From contig OX578282.1 of NCBI GenBank assembly GCA_951217055.1, positions 70,213,092 through 70,277,091 on the forward strand: a DNA stretch of 64,000 bases, written 5' to 3'. This stretch comes from Gerris lacustris (lineage: Eukaryota; Arthropoda; Insecta; Hemiptera; Gerridae). This document shows, piece by piece, positions 11,545 through 23,300 of the stretch (position 1 is its first letter; each line of letters starts with the position of its first letter). The position numbers and the translations under genes are program-made. The notes under the pieces were generated by a model, which saw nothing but the letters and a program-made list of their open reading frames with translations, was not told the origin of the DNA and did no database searches.

Positions 11545-12418
11545 ACGCCGGGGAAGTGTGACGTCACTTACCTAAAAAAAGTGTGTGTTGTTACGTTGGC
11601 TAAGCTGCACTGGCTCATAACAAACAATATACTTCTAGGGTTTATCAGTGATATTTTATTTTATTATTATTTTTTAATCAATTATTTGTTTTATCATCTA
11701 TAATGTATACATTTATTGGCTTATTAATGATGTTACTGATACATGATAAGGTTAAAAACAGTTAAAAAAGCTTTTAATAGAGTAAAAAGAGCACATCTGT
11801 GAGTAAGTTATTTTACATCTTATTTGAGTTATTTGTGAGAATTATTTGTTTTATCATCTAAAATGTATACATTTATTGGCTTATTAATGATGTTACTGAT
11901 ACATGATAAGGTTAAAAACAGTTAAAACAGCTTTTAATAGAGTAAAAAGAGCACATCTGTAAGTAAGTTATTTTACATCTTCTTTGAGTAATTTGTGAGA
12001 ATTATTTGTTTTATCATCTATAATGTATACATTTATTGGCTTATTAATGATGTTACTGATACATGATAAGGTTAAAAACAGTTAAAACAGCTTTTAATAG
12101 AGTAAAAAGAGCACATCTGTAAGTAAGTTATTTTACATCTTCTTTGAGTAATTTGTGAGAATTATTTGTTTTATCATCTATAATGTATACATTTGTTGGC
12201 TTATTAATAATGTTACTAATATATGATAAGGTTAAAAACGGTTAAAAAAGCTTTTAATAGAATAAAAAGAGGAAAAAACTATAAAATGCTTACAGAACAC
12301 TAGTAAACAATGGTTTGTTATGAGCCAGAAAAGATAACCTGACGAAAAATCGTGGAGGGCGCATATGACGTCACAGCAACCTTTGTCACTTTTTCGTAAC
12401 CTCTCTGACGCGACGTAT
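11545..12418. mobile_element. Mobile element carrying 160-bp tandem repeats
   Basis: The related sequence near 27095-27150 reads continuously from ACCAAAAGCATAAGGG to AGGATGATCTCGAAACCCT. Here those two blocks are separated by about 870 bp, so the segment is an insertion with the 27-kb copy as an empty site. Subterminal inverted repeats are visible: ACTGGCTCATAACAAACAAT near 11609 against TTTGTTATGAGCCAG near 12312, plus TGACGTCA near both ends. Helentron/DINE-like elements often have internal tandem repeats of this size, but no superfamily-defining terminus was confirmed. Confidence 0.6.
11681..12275. repeat. 160-bp tandem repeat, about 3.7 copies
   Basis: The landmark TTATTTGTTTTATCATCTA ends at 11700, 11860, 12020 and 12180, an exact 160-bp period. 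Inner copies are nearly identical; the last is more diverged and truncated. There is no coding content. Confidence 0.95.
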
Positions 12419-12679
12419 TATCTAGGATGACATCGAAACCCTAATAAACATAACCTATGCATGCAGGTGAAACCTTCCATTCTATCAAAAAGAAAATGAC
12501 CTTGAAAATAAGCTTGACCAGCTGTTTACTCGGTTCAATATGGTGTTTTAATTGACCCATTCAGTCAGGTGGGATAAAAACTTGAACAAGATCAACTTGT
12601 TTTCCATCGGCAATGGCAATGAGACATTTCATTGACTTAATCATTACTTGTTTCTATTTCATTGATTCCTTCTTATCAG

Positions 12680-12879
12680 GTTTGTTACAACCCCCTTATT
12701 TGTACCGTCCCGCAGATTGTTCGGGAATCGTTTTGGACAGGTTTTATGCGTATGCGCTAACATTGTATGCTGTAATTAAACTAGGCATCGCGTGGCTCTT
12801 TCTTGAAGCTCTATCTTTAAGGAATTTATTGATCACGATGAATGATATAGTTGAAGATAAGTGGAAGAGGGTAGTGTAG
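12680..12879 (+). CDS. Putative 3'-terminal coding exon, unidentified
   Basis: An open frame follows a good acceptor (CATTGATTCCTTCTTATCAG) and continues for about 65 codons to a TAG at 12877-12879. The peptide starts LLQPPYLYRPADCSGIVLDR, has a hydrophobic run AYALTLYAVIKLGIAWLFLE that could span a membrane, and ends DIVEDKWKRVV. I do not recognise the family. Against a host exon: about 20 bp around CTAGGCATCGCGTGGCTCT are identical to 10137-10155, where a repeat-family copy follows, so it may be an exon captured by or belonging to a mobile element. No upstream exon was found. An initiator could also be the in-frame ATG at 12613. Confidence 0.3.
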
Positions 12880-12929
12880 GGTAGAGTGGGGGTACTTGGT
12901 ACAAAGCTCACCTTCCTAGATAAACCTAT

Positions 12930-13390
12930 ATAACTACACGCCTGTAAGAATCTTAACCACCCACAGTAGCTTTTAAACTATTATTATAAAAGTATCACTT
13001 CGCTACACAAAAACCTTTAATTGTATCAAGTTGAAATTAGACACGCCTCTTTCTATTGTACTTTAGACGATGTATAAGATGTTTTATTAAAATTGTTACG
13101 TTAGAACGTAAGATATCGGTAAAAACGTTGTTTTCTCTATTTTAAACGTGTATGCCCGCATTAATAGTTTTAAGTTTTTGGTGTCGCTGTTGGCTTTACT
13201 AAAAAATTGTATTTGAAAAAAAATGTTGGTCTCATCATATAGGTGATGATAGAATCTTTTCCCATTCTGAAAATCCAATTTTACTACGTTTTTATTAGCT
13301 TGCTTTCTTGTTCGTTTGTTTGTTTGTCCAGTACAAATCTTGCAATCGAATTTTAACCAACTTCCCGAGTAGCTAGACATTTGAAACTAG
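12930..13390 (+). repeat. GTTACGTTAGAACGTAAGAT repeat family, copy 2
   Basis: Shares CACTTCGCTACACAAAAACC, GTTACGTTAGAACGTAAGATATCGG and TTGTTTTCTCTATTTTAAACG with copies at 10136-10870 and 44480-45110. Internal GTTTGTTTGTTTGT simple repeats lie near 13313-13328. Confidence 0.7.
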
Positions 13391-13908
13391 ATTTTTGAAA
13401 ACAAGAAAAATTGTATGCTTAAATAATATGTTTACATATTTATTATGTTAAAGCTCTTTTCACGTAGATTTAAGTACATCCAAGTTTTTCCCCAACAAAT
13501 AATTCCTGGTAGACATATTGTAAACCAATATGGCCGATGTAAAAGCACGATTCTACGTGAGTTACTCTGCGTCACATACAGTTAGAGTTGCATTCAAAAT
13601 GATTTTTGTAAGGTATTAATAAAAAATACAAAGACACAAAATATTTTGTACCTTAAAAATAATTGTATTTGTATTTTTTCATTATAAAAAAAAAAAAAAA
13701 TAAGATTTGTCACAAAGTAATTACTAAGTGAAGGCAGAGAATCAAACAAGACTTAGTAAATTTACTTTCAACATTTGGTCTTACCTTATTAAATTAACTA
13801 CTTCAGTAACAAACCTAGTCTTTATTTAGATTCTAATCAAACAACTATTAATAACTTTTGGTTTAAGCCTTCAATGTTGTTGTTTGTTTTTTTAAAAAAT
13901 GCTTTTGT

Positions 13909-13954
<46 letters not shown>

Positions 13955-14156
13955 AAAGTTTAATACATTTTTTTTTTTATATAAATCAACTTTAAAACAA
14001 AAATTATTATAATAGTTTGATGAATGAATAAAAATATTTTTTTTTTCGTGTATAATTTAAGAGTGCGATTTCCAGGTAGAGTTGATTTCCATTTGGTTAC
14101 GTTCTTTACCGAAAATGAAGATATCCAGGTTCAGCGTGGTTCAACTTTGTTCAGGC
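13391..14156. other. 3' flank of the takeout gene, no other gene seen
   Basis: AT-rich, with a 40-base T run at about 13911-13950. On the minus strand this is the 3' UTR and downstream region of the takeout gene. The segment just downstream of the stop (14024-14156) is open on the plus strand by chance only. Confidence 0.6.
13821..13826 (-). promoter_or_regulatory. Possible polyadenylation signal for the takeout gene
   Basis: TTTATT on the plus strand reads AATAAA on the minus strand, about 330 bp beyond the takeout stop codon. A variant ATTAAA (minus strand) lies nearer, at about 13960. Neither can be confirmed without transcripts. Confidence 0.3.
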
Positions 14157-14305
14157 TTACGTGTATAACTCCGTTAAAGGAACCCTCTGGAAGAACTGAT
14201 TGGCTACTTCTTTAACTCCTGCACCAATAGCAGCTGCGATGGTTGCGTTCAGCTCGCTGATAATCTCATGATTGTTTTCGTTCAAAAATTTGTTCATGTT
14301 GTCAC
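14157..14305 (-). CDS. Takeout-like gene, terminal exon 6
   Basis: 149 bp from the acceptor TTATGTTCAG to a TAA at 14157-14159. It encodes DNMNKFLNENNHEIISELNA, TIAAAIGAGVKEVANQFFQR and VPLTELYT. DNMN-x-FLNEN and the closing VPLTEL match the conserved C-terminal helix and end of takeout proteins (family form VP-x-DEL). An Asn-His replaces the more usual Trp-containing NENW motif. Confidence 0.96.
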
Positions 14306-17300
14306 CTGAACATAAAAACAAATATGTGTAAGACTCTCATGCATTAGAAGTGAAACTTAAGTTCTAGAAACAGTTGATTTTGTGCATTTCTCTCTTTGCT
14401 TTTGTTGATCATTTAATTATTTCAGGAGTAAGAAATGTTTATGTGGAATTTAATTGAAAAATTAAATATTTTCATTAAATTTAGCGAATAATTTAAAAAA
14501 AAAAACATGGAAACAACATTTATATATTATATTATTATAATATTTCGCTTATATACCAATTCCGTGTATTGGAAAATCATCTACATCCGTGGTGCAATGG
14601 TTAGCACTTACGCCTGCTGAATTAGAGGTCGGTGAATCGAGGCTCGTCCAAGTGAAAGATTTTTGGCGACTTAAGTCGGCAGTTTATTTACCTATAAAAA
14701 ATCTTTTACTTGGAGAAGTCTCGAATCACAAACTTCGTTACATGCAATTTCGTTTCATCCAAGACAATTTATACTCTACTGCGCCTAATGAAGTTTCATT
14801 AAAAAAAATATATAATATTTTATATCATTTAAAATTTATACGAGGCAAGTAGTTATATTTTGGGCATTCTGGCTTCGGATATCGATTCGATAATTATTGA
14901 TTTTGTATTGCATGTTTTGTCCAACCACCTCCCGTCTACTTGTACGACCCTGCCGAACCACCTCCAATAACCCCTCACCCCCTCACCTGTGGGTATCGAA
15001 AATATATCGGAGGGGGTGGGGGGTGATCGGAGGTGGTTCGGCAGGGTCGTACAAGTAGACGGGAGGTGATTAGACTTAACATGCAATACAAAATCAATAA
15101 TTTATCGAATCGATATCCGAAGCCAAAATGCCCAAAATATAACTACTGAGACAATTTCGCATCCTTTGAGCAAACACTTTGTAGCCTCGTTTCGTAGATG
15201 ACCACTCAAGATTGAGTTAGTTTATTATTAACTCCATAGTTAGTAATAAAATATCGCGACCCTCAACTAATAGTTCTATGTTTAGAAATGAAACATCGCT
15301 ACCATCAACTAATAGTTCTATGTTTAGAAATGAAGCATCGCTACCATCAACTAATAGTTCTATGTTTAGTAATGAAATATCGCTACCATCAACTAATAGT
15401 TCTATGTTTAGAAATGAAACATCGCTACCATCAACTAATAGTTGTATGTTTAGAAATGAAACATCGCTACCATCAACTAATAGTTGTATGTTTAGTAATG
15501 AAACATCGCGACCATCAACTAATAGTTGTATGTTTAGAAATGAAACATCGCTACCATCAACTAATAGTTCTATGTTTAGAAATGAAACATCGCTACCATC
15601 AACTAATAGTTCTATGTTTAGAAATGAAGCATCGCTACCATCAACTAATAGTTGTATGTTTAGTAATGAAACATCGCGACCATCAACTAATAGTTGTATG
15701 TTTAGTAATGAAACGTCGCGACCATCAACTAATAGTTGTATGTTTAGAAATGAAACATCGCTACCATCAACTAATAGTTCTATGTTTAGAAATGAAACAT
15801 CGCTACCATCAACTAATAGTTGTATGTTTAGTAATGAAATTTCGTGAACATTAACTAATTGTTTCATTGCAAATATCAGCTTTACGATCTATATAAGCTA
15901 TAGTGACTTACCAAGGGCTGGATTTCCGTCGAAGAGGTTCTCGAGGTGGAGCTTTGTGTTCTTGGGCTTGATGTAGAATTGTCCTTCGTCAACGTGGAAG
16001 TACTTCTTGTTGTTCTTGGTTACCTCGCTTCCTTTAAGAATCATAGTAACCGACAGATCCTCTGAAAAACATCCCACATATCGTCAATTTCCATGGTAAA
16101 TTTATTGTAATTCGTTATTTAAGAAAACGTAAATCATAAATCATGGACTTGGATGGTGACCCCCATCAATCATTTTATCATAACTTTATCTTTGAAAACT
16201 TATTAAGATCTCTCCGTCGATATTTATCGAGATTTAAGGGGTTTATGGACATGTAGCGGTCTAGGAGGAAGTGCTGACGGGGGGGTTCATAGCCCCCGCC
16301 CGGTGACCTGCTCACGGAGCCGACCGGAGTTCACTCTGTGTCCGGCCCTCTTACAGTATAGTTCAAATATAGTTCAACAGTATAGTTTATTAGGGATGGG
16401 CGGAACGGAACGTAACTATAAAAATAACTAGTTCCAGTGTTGGAACGGTTCTAATCCTTCCAAGGTTTCATGGAACTACGTTATTTTTGGAACGACTTTG
16501 AAGTTTTAATTTGATTTAATTTTACTGTCTAGTTTTATTTAGTTAATAAATTTGTATTGTTTGAATTCGATACAAATTTGATACCACCATTTAAAAAAAA
16601 AAAAAATATATATATATCTTTTAAGGATTATCGAGCAAAATAATAATAGACGTAACTAATTAAAGAGGAAACGGAAACGAGAAAACAGTAACGAAACTAA
16701 ACAACTAACTTAAAGGGAACGTTAAAAACTCGTTTCTCTTGGAACGAAACCGATGATTTTCGTTCCGTGCCAATACGTAACGTGTAACGTAACTGATTAA
16801 AGAGGAAACGGGAACGAGAAAACGTAACGAAACTGTAACTCGGAGGGAACGTAAAAGATTCGTTTCGCGAGGAACGAAAACTATAGTTTTCTACTAAGTT
16901 CCAGTTCCAGCCCTTGCTGCTCAAGCTTGTAACATGGAGCTAATAACATGCTCCAGATTATCATTGACATTTGTTAAGATTTAAGGGACTTATTGACATA
17001 ACATGGATTAAGACATTTATTGAGATTTAAAGGGCTAGTGGGAGCCAGGGTAGCCGAGCGAGCGTGTTAGGGCGCTCGCTCAGCTATCAATAAGTCGAGG
17101 CAACCGAGGTCGTGGGTTCGATCCCGTGTCATGATACCCTGAATTGCATCAATGATTCGCGGACGGTGCAGGACGAGGGACGCCCTTTATGGGGACTCTT
17201 CCCCCACTCTTTGATGTGGGTCCGATTCGTGTCATGACGATATAATTTGTATCTATGGTTCGAGGACGGAGCAGGGCGAGGGACACCCTTTATGGGGACT

Positions 17301-20300
17301 CTTCCCCCACGCTTTGACGCACGCTTATATAGCTTACTAATGACCACACCATACTCGCTTCGGCGGTACAATGTACAAATGTATGATGTGTGAAGTAGCT
17401 GGAACTCTCCACCGCGGGGCGTAAAAAGGGCCTAAGTGGTGGCCTAATTGCAAGGTTCGAACAAGTGGTTCGTCCTACCCGTTCTAGTAGGAAGTACTAG
17501 ACTACTACTACTACTACTACTAAGGGGCTAGTATAGTTGCTTGATAAACAACGATATATCGTCGAGATTTGAACGTCGATTCATATCTACATATCATCAA
17601 AATTTATCGATATATATCGAGTTCAGTCGTAATACTTTAATAAAGAAAATTCATGAAAAAAAATAAATAAATAAATAAATAAAAAACTCACCCAAAGTGA
17701 TGTTTGCTTTTCCTTTGCCTCTGATTGGTAAAAGAAGAACCTTGCCGCTGCCCACGTAGTCACCAAGGAGGGCCGCAGGTCCATCAGTAACTTCGATATC
17801 GAACACCAGGTTGTGCTTGTCCCAGTCCACACTGAAAAAACAAGTATACCAACATAATAAAATATCTCGTAAAGTACTTGCCACCAAGTTACTAAAAGAG
17901 TTTCTTTCTTCGCTCATAAAAAATCATAAATAAAACATTATTTTTTATTTTTTTTTTAAAAAAACTAAAATATATAGAAAATCCTTTTTTTTATCCTTAA
18001 GTATCATTGGTAAGCCCTTATTTGGTTCTTTTAGGGGTAAAATGACCGCCATTTTGGAAACGTGATATATATATTTGTCATCCTAATTTTTAAACAATTT
18101 ATAACGATTTTATTTGTATCACCCCTTAGAAAATTTTGTGTATGAAAATTAAGGGGTGAATGTTGAGCAAGTTAGTGATTTTTATTTGGTTTTTTAATTA
18201 TCATTATGATTTTTATATTAAGGTTTTTTTAAGGGCAGTTTTTCCATCTTAGGATTTCGATTTTTATTGACATAGGAAGTAGGGATTTTTTTTTCCGTTT
18301 TATTTTTATTTTATTTTGTTGGAATTCCTGGAAAGGGATGACCTGGAAGAGGAAGGTTTCGGAAGGCAGGTTGTGTCCAAGAAGAGGTTACGAGGAACAT
18401 CGCGTGTCCACGTTTTTTTTTGGGGTATTAAGTTGAAGTTAGGGTTGTCTCCATTCACGGAGGATTAAGGAAACCGAGCTTGGTGGATTACCGAAACCAG
18501 TGTTTCGTAGAGGTCTCCGATTCCAACTCTAAGTCTACGCAGCGAAACCAACTCAAGGTTGAGCTAAGGTGGTCATCGACAGTCGTCGACTACACGTAAG
18601 GTTGGCCAAAATTAATTGTTACTCTCTTCCCCTGGTTCATCACCTCTTCCTCGGCCACAAGTACCCCGAGGACAGGCAGGAGGTCAAACCAGCTTCCGGC
18701 TTGATTCCATCTCATATAGGCATACCGGGAACCTACCTGAAGCCCCTGCAAATTCAATTACTAATATATTATTATTTTACGTTTATTAAACTTTTATTCT
18801 TATAAAGTGTAATTAGTTAAAAGCTTCACCCAGTGACTTAAAAGTTAGGTTGGTGGATGACCACCTCTAGGAGTTTTGTACTGGGATCCCATAGGAAACT
18901 TTTTTTTATATTTATATATGTATCTACATTTTTCAGCTAGGGCGCAGTCATCCATAGATTTAGTTCTTGTTAATTTTACCAGAAGAAGTTGATCATTATT
19001 ATTTTTAGTTTATTGTAAATAGTTTTTTTCTTGGTGACTGTGAACCGATTTGATTTTACTTGCTGACTGGGGAGTGAGCGAAGCCTGTGTCACTCTGAAC
19101 TCAGTAAAAAGGTTTTTTTTTTATGCTTACATTTTTATTATTCTTTTTAGGGGCTTTACTAAGTTCCCCAAACTTCCCTAGTTCCCATAACTCCCCTCAA
19201 TAACTGGTTTCCCCGTTCCCCAGTTTTCCCCTTTGTCTATTAATCCACTAGGTGGTTTAATAGGTCCCTTTTCTTCCTTTCTTTTATTTCCTTTTCCTAT
19301 GTACCACTTCATCCTTCTTTTTCTTACCCCTTTCTGAACGGGGTGGCGCCCAAATTCATTTGTTGCACCTCAGACAGATCTACCCCTCCCTGCCACCGAC
19401 TGAGTTGGGTAAAACTTCACTCTATCAGCATAGCCTTAGTTTAAGAAGGCTACATAAGAGAATAGCGCCCATAAGCGTGGGGCCAAGATTGTATCTTGTT
19501 AGTGGTATTTCTGAGGTGTACAGCAAAATTAATATTAATAGTTCTAAGTAAAAGGTTTACAGAGATATTGTGTGTGTGATATGGTGGATGTATGTTAGGG
19601 TTTGTGAAAGAGGTAAACAAAATAAAACAACATTTTATTTTACTAATATAATATATATTTACATTACCTTTATTTATATTGTTTATAATCCAGTTATTTT
19701 ATATATATCACTATTTTATACATCTATTCCACTGCTCCATATATATATGTGTTTTGTTTATCACTTTCACGAACTATCGAGGGACATCTACGGTATTGAT
19801 ATACAATATTCTTCTGCTGCATTATCTGTTGGTGTCGTCTAGATGGTCAGTTTCTGAAAGATTCACTTTTTACTGTAGTTTAATTGAATATATGTAGAAG
19901 GGAAGAGAGTTCTAACTGGCAACGGAGTCGACTGATTTGTTTTGGCTGTCAGATTAGCACGAGATTAATTCTTCGATATCTTCTTATTCTGCAGCCGCTC
20001 GCAGGGTTACAGGGTCCAAAAGATTTTATAGTTAAAACTAGATCTATTGTGTTAATCTTTTTTAGGCCCCGTTAATAAATTATTTTTCCTTTCACTCTAA
20101 ATAGAGGATTTAGATTGACTTCTATTATTGTTTTGGTGTTTAATTTTTATTTTTAATTATTCTGGCTGGCACAATTTTTATTTTTCGAACCTGGAGTCGT
20201 TGCTTTAGAATTATATTGAGTATTTTTAATTAATTTTAGTCTGGGTATTAGGTATAAGGTGTTTACATTTTTGCGAATATTTTTTAGGATCCAACTTGGT

Positions 20301-23300
20301 GCAATTTGTTTTGAGTGTATTTTGAGTGAATATTCTTTTTAGTATTAGTTGTCTAAATTTAAGAATAGGGAAGCGGTGCACATTATTATTTTATTATTCT
20401 GGATTATTAAAAATAATTATTTCTGGATCAATTGGACTGCAATCTTTATTTTATTTAATTTCTAGTTTCTCTAAGCTATATACAAATTAATTATACATAG
20501 TCCACAAGAGGATTTACACATTTTGTCTTTAATTTCCATATTTTTTTCTTTTTCTGTTATTCTGGTGAGCACTTAGCTATTGGGGGGGATAGTTAGTATT
20601 AGTTTTAGGATAGTCGCAGTGACTTTGGGTCAGCAACTAATTTTAATTTTTTTTCTTTGTTTTGAATTTACTTTATTTTTTTGGTTTGACTTATTTTTCT
20701 CCTAGGAGCCTTATTAAGAATTTGGTAGTGCCGGATTATTATTTAATATTTTTATTTTAGCATTTATTCTTTTATTTTTATTTTTTTTTAACCAATCAAC
20801 AAGATGGACGTCGATCGGTTAGAAAAGGACGAATTAGAGTACGAGTTAGACATACGAGGAGCTACGGGATACACGACAGTAGACTCAATGCGACGTGCTC
20901 TCCGCACATTATTAAAAATGGAACGAGAGAATATGTCAACTATAGCGGATTCACCGGTCAAAAAGCGAGACCCTCAGGCAGAATTAGACATCATAAGCCA
21001 AAAAGTCCCAAAATTAGAAGCCAGGATCATGGTGTTTAAGGGTCGCGAGGGGGATAATGACTATAAAAAAATAGTAACTGTTTTTAGTCACTTGATGTCG
21101 CGGTTAAATCGTTGCCCCATTCCGGAGGGATCAGACCTATTAACAACGCGATCCAACCTCACTAAGAAGCTGGTAGAATTTAAACAGGAGTTGGACAAAA
21201 AGCTTAACGTGACGGTAGCCGAGGACCAAGAAGGAGACCAGAAGCCGGAATACGAGGAGTCGGCGCAACTTCTTCAAACTTTAAGTGAATGTCCTTCACA
21301 ACCCATCCTGTCTTCAACATCGAGATCCCAGCCTTCAACATCGAGGAAAACTCTAGAACAAGGAATAACTGTAGAAGATTTGTTAAGAGCGTTGACCATC
21401 AACCCGAAAACATCTGTTAGTGATGGTTATCGAAAAGTTATTCCCACATGCAAGTGGGGTATTAAATTCTCAGGTGACGGCAAAGGCAGATCTCTTCGAT
21501 CCTTCCTTGAGGATATAGAGGTCTACAGTCGAGCGCGGCACGCAACTGATCACGACCTCTGGAGTGGAGCCTTAGATTTATTCGAAGGAGCCGCCCTCCA
21601 GTGGTTCAAATCAATCTATAAAGAGATTTCCTCGTGGTCGGAGCTCGTTACCCTCCTCAAGGAGGAATACGAGGATGAGGACTATATCGTAGAGCTCACA
21701 GCTGAGATGCTCTCTCGAACCCAAGGCTTGGATGAAAAGTTCGGAGACTACATTGCCGTCCTCAAAACTTATTTTTCGAGGCTTGACTTAAAAGAGGAAG
21801 AACAATTGAAGATTCTGTTCCGGAATGTGACCCCTTATTTTTACGATCGATTGAGACAATATAAAATCGACAGTGTCTCCGAATTTGTAAAGCTAGGTCG
21901 TCGCATTCAGGGAGACAGATGCCATATGGAGAAGTACCAGCCTCCACCCTCCGCTAAGAAAACTCTTCTGGAGCCAAGTCTGGCATACGGAGGTTCCTCA
22001 AAGATAAGTTACCCGAGTACGGTTAGTGAAGTCCAGGTAGCACGACCGGTTCATGAGAGGTTTAACCCTCACCACGAACAAGCAAAAGGTTCGGCAAGTA
22101 AATCCTATCCGAGGAGTGGTTTATTCAGGAGTAAGGATGGTGAACCGCGAAACCGCAAATGTTACAGCTGCGGGAAGGAGGGCCATTTTTTCGTTCGGTG
22201 CCCTCAGCTTGGTTTCTGCACTGGTTGTGGCAGCAAGGACGTTTCAAAATCAATGTGTCCAAGATGCCCTAAACCTTCGTTGCGGGGAAACGGTCAAGGA
22301 AGGCAAAACTAGTGGGACAAGTTGGCCTTCCTCAGTTAGACAAGAAGTCCCAGATTGAGGAACGATCCCGGTGGTTGGAGGTAGTTAGGTCATTTTTCAT
22401 TGACGAACGCGTCAGCGGATTAATAACCTCCACCACTGAAGATCCGCGTCCTTACCTGGAAGTTTATGTTTTGGGGTATCCACTATTAGGGTTGCTGGAT
22501 TCGGGAGCCTCAAGAACACTGGTTGGAGAAAAGGGCTGGGAAATCTTGCAGTCCCTAGGCTTTAAATTGGAGAAGGCTGCCGATATCAAATGTACAGTCG
22601 CAGACGGCCACCAGTGCAAAATTTTGGGTACGATTGAAGTACCGATGACTCTTGATGGGAAGGTTAAAGTCATTTCTACTTTAGTTGTACCTTCAATTTC
22701 CGCTACACTAATCCTGGGACTGGACTTTTGGAAGAAGATGGAAATAGTTCCAGACCTTCGGCACCACAAGTTCCATTTTGCTGAAGACATGGTACATCTA
22801 TCTGAAGTTATCGTAGCTGAAGATCACTTAGAGCCGGACCAGCGGGCCAGACTTCAGGAAATCACGAACGACTTCTTCAACAACATGACTTCCGAGATAG
22901 GATGTACTGATTTGGTAGAGCACGAAATTGATACCAGCGACGCTGCTCCCATCAAGCAGCGCTACTATCCGGTTTCGCCGGCTGTCCAAGCGAAGATAAA
23001 TGAAGAGCTCGAGGAAATGCTGTCAAAAGGAATTGTGGAGCCTTCTAATTCACCGTGGTCCTCTCCAGTTGTGATGGTGCGTAAGTCAGATGGGTCCTAC
23101 AGATTCTGTGTAGACTATCGCCGGGTGAACGCTGTCACAAAGAAAGATGCATACCCGCTTCCTTATGTATCGCATATTTTGGACAGGTTAAAGAATGCGA
23201 GGTACATCTCTTCGCTGGACATTAAGTCAGCTTACTGGCAAGTTCCGGTTTCCGAGAAGTCACGAGAGAAGACCGCTTTCACCGTTCCAACCCGCGGACT

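Larger units (their letters stand above)
14306..15911 (-). other. Takeout intron 5 (1.6 kb)
   Basis: The intron between exons 5 and 6 contains a tRNA-like SINE fragment (about 14586-14780), a 300-bp foldback hairpin (14848-15147) and the 42-bp minisatellite (15262-15850). The remaining sequence is AT-rich and unremarkable. Confidence 0.85.
16062..17691 (-). other. Takeout intron 4 (1.6 kb)
   Basis: Contains a hAT-like fragment (16390-16915) and a tRNA-derived SINE with an (ACT)n tail (17039-17522). A CCGG-rich piece near 16276-16345 resembles a repeat end but was not resolved. Confidence 0.85.

Noticed and set aside
15217..15867. ORFs of up to 216 codons in three frames and both strands over the 42-bp array
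   Set aside because: Open only because the 42-bp unit is a multiple of three and lacks stops. The differences between copies mostly change the amino acid in the minus-strand frame, and the array lies in an intron.
17112..17126. Functional tRNA at the SINE B box
   Set aside because: The B box is good, but no closed cloverleaf surrounds it, and the same head recurs at 35440 followed by a conserved SINE body.
18569..18805. 78-codon ORF in the Gypsy 5' LTR, repeated in the 3' LTR (26004-26240)
   Set aside because: Identical copies simply reflect LTR duplication; no recognisable domain, and LTRs rarely encode proteins.
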